Shown here: positions 52,574-58,748 of the stretch, piece after piece
Position numbering within the stretch: the first letter of the stretch is position 1
Layout of the letters: each line of letters opens with the position of its first letter
Source of the DNA: Streptomyces sp. NBC_00358
Lineage (GTDB): Bacteria; Actinomycetota; Actinomycetes; Streptomycetales; Streptomycetaceae
Direction: 5' to 3'
DNA length: 64,000 nt
Assembly: GCF_036099295.1 (NCBI RefSeq)
Contig: NZ_CP107976.1
Location: forward strand, 1,302,001-1,366,000
Translations under genes and position numbers: made by a program
The notes under the pieces: model-generated
The model's database searches: none
What the model saw: only the letters and a program-made list of their open reading frames with translations
What the model was told of the DNA's origin: nothing

Positions 52574-53236
52574 GTGCACGGCAGTCCGCACATCGTGAGC
52601 GACGTGATGACCCACACCGTCGCCGCCATCGGCCGTGGGGCCGGTTTCAAGGAGATCGTGCAGTTGATGGAACAGTGGCAGGTCAGCGCCCTGCCCGTCA
52701 TCGAGGGCGAGAGCCGGGTGATCGGGGTCGTCTCCGAAGCCGATCTGCTGCCCAAGGAGGAGTTCCGCGACGGCGACCCCGACCGCTCCACGCAGTCGCG
52801 GCGTCTGAATGATCTCGCCAAGGCCGGCGGGCTGACCGCGGAGGAGCTGATGACGTCTCCGGCGGTCACCGTGCCCGCGAACGCGACCCTCGCCCAGGCG
52901 GCCCGCATCATGGCGCACGCCAAGGTCAAGCGGCTGCCCGTCGTCGACGAGACCGGCGGCCTGCAGGGCGTCGTCAGCCGCGGCGACCTCCTCAAGGTGT
53001 TCCTGCGCAGTGACGAGGACATCGCCGAGGAGGTCCGCAGGGAGATCGGGTCCTACCTCTTCCACGGGTCGCCCCCGCCGGTCCGCGTCCAGGTGGCGGG
53101 CGGTGTCGTCACCCTCACCGGACGCGTCCGCGACACCGCGCTGGTGCCGGTGGCCGCCCGGCTGGTGCGGGCCGTCGAAGGAGTGGTGGACGTCGGATTC
53201 GACCTCACGGGCCCGGAGCGTTTGCGGAACCGGTGA
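52574..53236 (+). CDS. CBS-CBS-BON domain protein
   Basis: 220 residues from a GTG with GAGGAG upstream. CBS 1 (SDVMTHTVAAIGRGAGFKEI, GVVSEADLLPKEEF), CBS 2 (LMTSPAVTVPANATLAQAAR, GVVSRGDLLKVFLRS) and a C-terminal BON domain (VRVQVAGGVVTLTGRVRDTA) have the same order as the other CBS-BON protein here. It is likely an adenylate-sensing protein. It lies in a two-gene unit with the cyclic-nucleotide-binding protein, just upstream of the response regulator. Confidence 0.88.
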   Translation: MHGSPHIVSDVMTHTVAAIGRGAGFKEIVQLMEQWQVSALPVIEGESRVIGVVSEADLLPKEEFRDGDPDRSTQSRRLNDLAKAGGLTAEELMTSPAVTVPANATLAQAARIMAHAKVKRLPVVDETGGLQGVVSRGDLLKVFLRSDEDIAEEVRREIGSYLFHGSPPPVRVQVAGGVVTLTGRVRDTALVPVAARLVRAVEGVVDVGFDLTGPERLRNR

Positions 53237-53371
53237 GACGACCGCGAGCGCAGCGCCGCAACAGGTCCTTCCGGGGCCCGTTGAACCATCGTGCGACGGC
53301 ACCCGGCACGGAAGCGGCTGAATCTTCAAAGGGTCGAAAGGATCGACACGGTCCCGAAACAGGCTCGGGTG

Positions 53372-53385
53372 GGGCCGATCGGCCC
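53372..53385. promoter_or_regulatory. Perfect OsdR/DevR-like box upstream of osdR, GGGCCG-AT-CGGCCC
   Basis: An exact palindrome about 80 bp before the response regulator start. It predicts autoregulation, as known for DevR. Confidence 0.75.
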
Positions 53386-53465
53386 TGGTGCGTCCGGGCC
53401 TGAGGGGTAATGATCGGCGTGAGCGGGCTCGCGGTCCGTGGTCCATCACTGAACAAGGGGTCGCC

Positions 53466-54170
53466 ATGGCCGAGGCGCGTACGTTCTCCGAGCAGAACCC
53501 GATCCGGGTCTTCCTGCTGGACGACCACGAGGTCGTACGCCGCGGTCTCACCGACCTGCTGGACAGCGAACCGGACATCTCGGTGGTCGGCGACGCGGGC
53601 AGCGTCGCGCACGCCCTGGCGCGCGGCCCGGCACTGCGCCCGGACGTGGCCGTCCTGGACGTCCGCCTGCCCGACGGCGACGGCATCAGCGTCTGCCGGG
53701 AGCTGCGCAGCCAGATGCCCGAGCTGTCCTGTCTCATGCTCACCTCGTTCGACGACGAGGAGGCGCTCCTCGACGCGATCATGGCCGGGGCGGCCGGCTA
53801 CGTGCTGAAGCAGATCAAGGGATCCGACCTGGTCTCGGCGGTCCGTACCGTCGCGTCCGGCCAGTCGATGCTGGACCCCACGACCACCGCCCGCCTGATG
53901 CGCAAACTCCGCGCCGATCCGGCCGAGGAACCGGCCCTCTCCCCCGAACTCGCCAGTCTCTCGCCGCGCGAGCGGGACATCCTCGCGCTGATCGTCGACG
54001 GCCTCACCAACCGCGAGATCGGCAAGGAGCTGTACCTCTCCGAGAAGACGGTCAAGAACCACATCTCCCGCCTGCTCGCCAAGCTCGGCGTCCAGCGCCG
54101 CGTCCAGGCCGCGGTACTGGCCAACCACCTCGAACACCCCGACACGAGGGACCAGCACCCCACCCGTTGA
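53466..54170 (+). CDS. osdR: NarL/LuxR-type response regulator, DevR/OsdR-like
   Basis: 234 residues from MAEARTFSEQNPIRVFLLDD. The receiver domain has Asp19-Asp20, phospho-acceptor Asp65 (VAVLDVRLPDGDG), Thr93 and Lys115 (GYVLKQIKG). The LuxR DNA-binding domain reads LSPRERDILALIVDGLTNRE and SEKTVKNHISRLLAKLGVQR, very like DevR of mycobacteria (EKTVKNYVSRLLAKLG). It should be activated by the DevS-like kinase some 18 kb away and bind the GGGCCG-NN-CGGCCC boxes found across the island. Confidence 0.9.
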   Translation: MAEARTFSEQNPIRVFLLDDHEVVRRGLTDLLDSEPDISVVGDAGSVAHALARGPALRPDVAVLDVRLPDGDGISVCRELRSQMPELSCLMLTSFDDEEALLDAIMAGAAGYVLKQIKGSDLVSAVRTVASGQSMLDPTTTARLMRKLRADPAEEPALSPELASLSPRERDILALIVDGLTNREIGKELYLSEKTVKNHISRLLAKLGVQRRVQAAVLANHLEHPDTRDQHPTR

Positions 54171-54207
54171 GTCCTCGATCGGCTCGCGGCCGGCCTGTCT
54201 CGGGCGG

Positions 54208-54276
54208 TCAGCCTGTCGGGGCCGCCGCCCGGACGACGTCCGTCGTCATCACGGATCCGACCTTGTCGTTCTTCAT
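54208..54276 (-). pseudogene. N-terminal stub of a CBS-domain gene (22 codons)
   Basis: After a GAGGAGG ribosome site overlapping the stop of the acyl-CoA synthetase gene, the frame reads MKNDKVGSVMTTDVVRAAAP, TG and stop. VGSVMTTDVV matches the start of a CBS protein (compare VSDVMTHTVA nearby). The rest of the gene is gone. It could still be translated as a short peptide. Confidence 0.6.
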
Positions 54277-54288
54277 GGCTGTTCCTCC

Positions 54289-56982
54289 TCAACGCAGTCG
54301 GCGCAGGTAGGGGTCCTGGGCGCGGCGCGGCAGCAGGCGGACGCGTGCGTCGAGCACGCTGACCGCGCCGGGGGTCGCGAGGACGGGGTTGAAGTCGGCC
54401 TCGGCGAGCTGCGGAAGATCGCTCGCCATGCGGGACAGGCGCAGCAGTACCTGTTCCAGACCTTCGAGGTCCACGGGTCCGGCGCCGTGCGCGCCGAAGA
54501 GCAGGGGCGCGCAGCGCGGCGACGTGATCAGGTCATGGACGTCGTGGTCGGTCAGTGGGGCGAGGCGGGCCGCGTGGTCGGCCAGTACCTCCGTGGCCGT
54601 ACCGCCGAGACCGAACAGCACCAGGGGTCCGAAGACTTCGTCCTGGACGACCCCGGCGAACAGTTCGGTGCCGCGCGCGGCGAGCGGCTGGACGACGACT
54701 CCGGTCAGGAGTCCGGCGAACCGGGTCTCGAAGTCCCGGAAGGCGGCGCGTACTTGGGCGTCGCCCTGGAGGTCGAGGTGAACGGCGCGCTGTTCGCTCT
54801 TGTGGAGTACGCCGGGCCAGTGCGCCTTCATGACGACACGGCCGTCGGGCCCGCGCAGCCGTTCGGCGGCGAGGACGGCGTCGTCCTCGGTCTCGGCCCA
54901 CGCCCAGTCGAGTTGGGGGATGCCGTAGCAGGCGAGCAGTTCCGCGCAGGTGCGGGGGTCGAGCCAGCCGCCGTCGGGGTGCGCCGCGAGGAAGTCCTCG
55001 GCGACCGTCCGGGCGCGCCCGCTGTCGATGTCGGCGAGGTCGGGGACGGTACCGGCGGGCCGGCTCAGCCAGGCCGCACGACGGGCGGCGTGGGCCAACG
55101 CCCGTGCCACCGCGCCCGGTTCGGAGTACGACGGGATGGTGCCGCCGTCCGCGACGGGCAGCAGCTCGACCGGCAGGGCCTGCTCCAGCCGCACGACGGC
55201 GACGGGACGTTCCCGGCGTGCGGTCCCGTCGGTGAGCGCCCGGACGAGATCGTCGCCGGTCGCGGCGGCGACGGCGGTGGGGACGAGCGCCACCAGGACG
55301 GCGTCGATGCCCGGGTGCCGCGCGACCCGGTCCAGGCAGTCCCTGAGCTGCTCCTCGCTGACGGCGGCGGTGACGTCGACGGGGTTGCCCACGGCGGCAC
55401 CCTCCGGAAGCACAGCGAGCAGGTCGTCCACGAGTTCGGTCGTCAGGGCCGGGAGGGCGAGTCCGGCCTCCGCGCAGGCGTCGGCGGCGAGGACTCCCGC
55501 GCCGCCCGCGTTGGTGACGATCGCGACGCGGCTGCCGGAGGGCAGCGGCTGGGCGTGCAACAGGGCGGCGGTTTCGAGCAGTTCGCCCACCGAACGGGTG
55601 GCGGTGATGCCGGCCTGGGTGAACAGGGCCTGCCGGGTCATGGTGCGGGTGGCGGCGGCCGCGGTGTGCGAGGCGGCCGCCCGCCGGCCCGCGTCGGTGC
55701 GGCCCGCGTCGACCGTGAGGACGGGCATACGGCGGGTCACCCGGCGGGCGGTGCGGGAGAAGGCGCGGGGGTTGCCGAACGACTCCAGGTGCAGCAGGGC
55801 GAGGTCGGTGCGGTCGTCGCTCTCCCACCACTGGAGCATGTCGTTTCCGCTGACGTCGTACTTGTCGCCCAGCGAGGCGAAGGTGGAGACGCCGATGCCG
55901 AGCCGCGACAGCCCGTCGAGCAGGGCGATGCCGACGCCGCCCGACTGCACGGCGACCCCCGCCGTACCGGGGCGCGGGTGGCCGGCGGCGAAGGTGGCGT
56001 CGAGGGCGAGTTCCGGGTCGGTGTTCGAGACGCCGAGGCAGTTCGGGCCGACGAGCCGCATGCCGTACGCGCGGCACGCGTCCAGCAGTCCCCTGCCCTG
56101 GCCGGCGTCCAGCCCGGCCGTCACCACCAGCAGCGCCCGAACCCCGGCCTTGCCGCACTCCTCGGCGGTGGCGGGTACGGCGGCGGCCGGGACGGCGAGG
56201 ACCGCGAGGTCGGGGACGAGGGGCAGGGCGGTCACCGACGGGTAGGACGGCACACCGAGGACCGAGTTCACGCCGGGGTTCACGGCGAACAGCCGCCGGG
56301 TGAAGCCGCCCGCGTGCAGATGGTGCAGAAGGGCCCGGCCCACCGACCCGGGCCGGCGTCCCGCGCCGATCACGGCCACGGCATCGGGGCGCAGCAACGG
56401 GTCCAGGCTCGCCACGTCGGCGCCCGTGCCTCGGGTCTCGACCGCCGCGAGGTAGGTGTCGTCCTCGGCCAGTTCGATGGTGCAGCGCACTTCGGGGCCC
56501 TCGAAGTGCCGGGACGTGCGCAGGCCGAGGTCGGCGAACAGGCGCAGGACCTCGTGGTTCTCCGACAGGGCGTCGGCGGTGAAGGTGCGGATGCCCTCGG
56601 CGCGGGCGGCGGAGACCAGATGCTCGACGAGCAGGGTGCCGACGCCCCGGTGGTGCAGCCCGTCGGCGACCGCGATGGAGATCTCGGCCGTGCCCGCGCC
56701 GTCACCGGTCTCGGCCTCGTACTCGGCGAGCCCGATGACCTGGCCGTGCGTCTCGGCGAGCAGCGCCCGGTAGCCGGGGCGTGACGGGGCACAGGCCCTG
56801 TCGGCGGCCGTCTCGGCGGAGCGGCGGCTCGCGGCGAAGAAGCGGAGGCGGAGGTTGTCCGGGGACATCTCCTCGTACAGACCGTGCAGTTGCTCGTGGT
56901 CACCGGGCAGCACGGAGCGTATGCACACCGTGGTGCCGTCCTGAAGCAGCGCGTGCGCCTGGGGGCGGTCGTCGTCCGTCAT
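54289..56982 (-). CDS. GNAT acetyltransferase fused to ADP-forming acyl-CoA synthetase
   Basis: 897 residues. Residues 1-175 are a GNAT domain (IRSVLPGDHEQLHGLYEEMS, ISIAVADGLHHRGVGTLLVE with the acetyl-CoA loop). Then follow a CoA-binding Rossmann domain (AVIGAGRRPGSVGRALLHHL), a succinyl-CoA-ligase-like domain (GVAVQSGGVGIALLDGLSRL, with GNPVDVTAAVSEEQL) and an ATP-grasp domain (VVMKAHWPGVLHKSEQRAVH). The C-terminal part can make ATP and acetate from acetyl-CoA and ADP; the GNAT part resembles Pat-type lysine acetyltransferases. The ATG lies six bases after GAGGAGG. A perfect island box is about 85 bp upstream. Confidence 0.88.
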   Translation of the reverse strand: MTDDDRPQAHALLQDGTTVCIRSVLPGDHEQLHGLYEEMSPDNLRLRFFAASRRSAETAADRACAPSRPGYRALLAETHGQVIGLAEYEAETGDGAGTAEISIAVADGLHHRGVGTLLVEHLVSAARAEGIRTFTADALSENHEVLRLFADLGLRTSRHFEGPEVRCTIELAEDDTYLAAVETRGTGADVASLDPLLRPDAVAVIGAGRRPGSVGRALLHHLHAGGFTRRLFAVNPGVNSVLGVPSYPSVTALPLVPDLAVLAVPAAAVPATAEECGKAGVRALLVVTAGLDAGQGRGLLDACRAYGMRLVGPNCLGVSNTDPELALDATFAAGHPRPGTAGVAVQSGGVGIALLDGLSRLGIGVSTFASLGDKYDVSGNDMLQWWESDDRTDLALLHLESFGNPRAFSRTARRVTRRMPVLTVDAGRTDAGRRAAASHTAAAATRTMTRQALFTQAGITATRSVGELLETAALLHAQPLPSGSRVAIVTNAGGAGVLAADACAEAGLALPALTTELVDDLLAVLPEGAAVGNPVDVTAAVSEEQLRDCLDRVARHPGIDAVLVALVPTAVAAATGDDLVRALTDGTARRERPVAVVRLEQALPVELLPVADGGTIPSYSEPGAVARALAHAARRAAWLSRPAGTVPDLADIDSGRARTVAEDFLAAHPDGGWLDPRTCAELLACYGIPQLDWAWAETEDDAVLAAERLRGPDGRVVMKAHWPGVLHKSEQRAVHLDLQGDAQVRAAFRDFETRFAGLLTGVVVQPLAARGTELFAGVVQDEVFGPLVLFGLGGTATEVLADHAARLAPLTDHDVHDLITSPRCAPLLFGAHGAGPVDLEGLEQVLLRLSRMASDLPQLAEADFNPVLATPGAVSVLDARVRLLPRRAQDPYLRRLR

Positions 56983-57065
56983 CACTGGCCTCCTCGAAAC
57001 CTGTCGACACTTCGAGCATCCAGCGATCCGGGGTCACGCCCCAGGGGCTGACCGGTGCACCGCAT

Positions 57066-57079
57066 GGGCCGGTCGGCCC
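57066..57079. promoter_or_regulatory. Perfect OsdR/DevR-like box, GGGCCG-GT-CGGCCC
   Basis: Both half-sites are exact. It lies about 85 bp upstream of the acyl-CoA synthetase start, beyond the end of the GAPDH remnant. Confidence 0.75.
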
Positions 57080-57109
57080 CGTTCCCGACCTCCACCGGAA
57101 GCACACCCG

Positions 57110-57437
57110 GGCTCGTTCCATCCGAGACGACGGGTGCCGAGCCGTCCTCGACGGGCGCGCGGACCGCGATGCCGTCCAGTGCTCCGGCCGGCTCGGGCAG
57201 GACCAGTCCGCCGGTGCGGGCGGCCGCCGACGCGACCCGCTCGGCGGCGCGGTCGTAGGTGTCGTTCAGTACCTGGCGCCCGGGACGTCCGAACGCCGGG
57301 TCGTACGCGAGGAGACGGGCCAGGGTGGCGGGCGGTGCGACGTCGTTGATCGCGACCACCTCGGCGTACCGGGTGCCCGCCTCGGCCCGGTCCAGTGCCG
57401 CGCGTGAACAGGTGCGGCCGGTGCGGCCGAAGCCGTA
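57110..57437 (-). pseudogene. Decayed glyceraldehyde-3-phosphate dehydrogenase gene
   Basis: One frame reads YGFGRTGRTCSRAALDRAEA, matching the NAD-binding NGFGRIGR start of GAPDH, then VVAINDVAPPATLARLLAYD and DPAFGRPGRQV, the next GAPDH strands. It jumps to LVLPEPAGALDGIAVRAPVE, a C-terminal GAPDH segment. About 180 residues with the catalytic Cys are missing, and no start codon is in frame. The open frame continues to 56982 with unrelated sequence. Confidence 0.8.
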
Positions 57438-57454
57438 CGGGCGGTGCGAGGTCG

Positions 57455-58399
57455 TCAGTCGTGCGGCACGACGGCGACCGGGGCGGTGGAGTGGTGGAGT
57501 ACGGCGTGCGTGACGGGGCCGATGTGGGCGCCAGGCGCGGCACGGCGGACACGGCGGCCCACGACGACGAGCGAGGCCTCGCGGGAGGCGTCCACCAGGT
57601 GATGGGCCGCATTCCCGGACAGGGTGTCCCCGATGATCTCCACGTCCGGGAACTTCTCGCGCCAGGGCCGCAGCACCTCCGTCACGGCGTCGGCCTCCTG
57701 CCCGGCCAGCCGGGCGTTCAACTCCAGGTCCTGAGGCAGGCCGTACGCGATGTAGGGCGGCTCGTTCCAGGCGTGCACGACCCGCAGCGCCGTGGCACGC
57801 AGGAGGGCGGCCTCGAAGGCGAAGCCGATCAGGGTGTCGTGGGGGCCGACGGTGTCGAGGCCGAGGACGACAGGCTTGAAGGGGGCCGCGGCGGACGGGA
57901 CGCCCGAGGAATCCGTCAGGTGCTCGTCCGCGGCCTGTTCTCCGGCGCGTACGAGGACGACGGGTCGTCCGGCGTGCGCGACGACGGCCAGTCCGGCCGA
58001 GCCGACCATGAAACCGTCCATGCCATTGAGTCCACGGGTGCCGAGTACGAGGACTTCGGCGTCGTCAGCGGCCTTGAGCAGCGCCTCCGCGGGCCGGCCG
58101 GTGCGCTGCTCCATGGTGACCCCGACTCCCGGGTGGCGCGCCCGCAGGTCTTCGGCCGCTTCGCGCGGGATCGTCCTCCGCCCTTCGGACGGGGGTACCC
58201 GCGTCTTGCTTCGCTCGCTCCGGTGCTGGTGGGGCTCGGCGCCGAGCAGCGGTGCCCGCGCCATGGGGTCCGGGACCGGTTCCCTCACATGGACCAGCTT
58301 CAGCCGCAGTCCGCGCATCCGCGCCTCACGGGCAGCCCACTCGGCGGCGGCGAGGCTCTCCGGGGAACCGTCGAGGCCTGCGGTGACCGTACGCATCAT
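57455..58399 (-). CDS. Universal stress protein, two USP domains with an inserted segment
   Basis: 314 residues from MMRTVTAGLDGSPESLAAAE. Like its 314-residue paralogue in the island, it has an insertion in domain 1 (HRSERSKTRVPPSEGRRTIP) between LLGAEPHQ and REAAEDLRARHPG. The ATP motif is GTRGLNGMDGFMVGSAGLAV. Domain 2 ends GRRVRRAAPGAHIGPVTHAV and VAVVPHD. Two tandem island boxes lie 67-100 bp upstream. Only a GAPDH remnant separates it from the acyl-CoA synthetase promoter. Confidence 0.88.
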   Translation of the reverse strand: MMRTVTAGLDGSPESLAAAEWAAREARMRGLRLKLVHVREPVPDPMARAPLLGAEPHQHRSERSKTRVPPSEGRRTIPREAAEDLRARHPGVGVTMEQRTGRPAEALLKAADDAEVLVLGTRGLNGMDGFMVGSAGLAVVAHAGRPVVLVRAGEQAADEHLTDSSGVPSAAAPFKPVVLGLDTVGPHDTLIGFAFEAALLRATALRVVHAWNEPPYIAYGLPQDLELNARLAGQEADAVTEVLRPWREKFPDVEIIGDTLSGNAAHHLVDASREASLVVVGRRVRRAAPGAHIGPVTHAVLHHSTAPVAVVPHD

Positions 58400-58465
58400 G
58401 TCCGCCTTCCGGATCGAAGGTCCGGGTCCGGTTCAAGCCTCGTGTCCGGTGAGCTCGTTGTGCAG

Positions 58466-58499
58466 GGGCCGCAGGTCCCTGGGAGGGGCCGGTCGGCCC
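58466..58499. promoter_or_regulatory. Two OsdR/DevR-like boxes, centres 20 bp apart, upstream of a USP gene
   Basis: GGGCCG-CA-GGTCCC and the perfect GGGCCG-GT-CGGCCC are spaced by two helical turns. They lie 67-100 bp before the USP start. Confidence 0.7.
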
Positions 58500-58601
58500 T
58501 TGACGGGACCTGCGGCACGGGCGGCGGAAGGGACGAGCCTCTCCGGGAGCCGCCGGCGCTCCTGCGGTCACCGCAGCGGATGCCGAAGGGCCGTGCCTCT
58601 T

Positions 58602-58615
58602 GGGCTGAACGGCCC
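58602..58615. promoter_or_regulatory. OsdR/DevR-like box, GGGCTG-AA-CGGCCC
   Basis: Its context CTCTTGGGCTGAACGGCCCT is nearly the same as that of the box at 39408 (CTCTTGGACTGAACGGCCCT), so the two share an origin. It lies about 200 bp upstream of the USP start in a 349-bp gap with no gene. Confidence 0.6.
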
Positions 58616-58719
58616 TTTCCTGCAACCTGGTTGGCCCATCGGCACCGCCACTGCGTGCGAACCAGGCGCCGGGTGAGGGGTGTTCGCCGACCGGCGCCAC
58701 GGCACGCCGTCGAAGCAGA

Positions 58720-58741
58720 CCGGCGGCAGACCTGCCGCCGG
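58720..58741 (-). terminator. 10-bp stem hairpin after the duplicated membrane-protein gene
   Basis: CCGGCGGCAG pairs with CTGCCGCCGG with only AC between. It begins eight bases past the stop of the YhgE-like gene. Confidence 0.6.
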
Positions 58742-58748
58742 CTCGCCG

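Noticed and set aside
49631..53236. 1201-residue open frame on the + strand
   Set aside because: Mostly the shadow of ppdK; only its last 220 codons are a real gene (CBS-BON protein), which starts at its own GTG.
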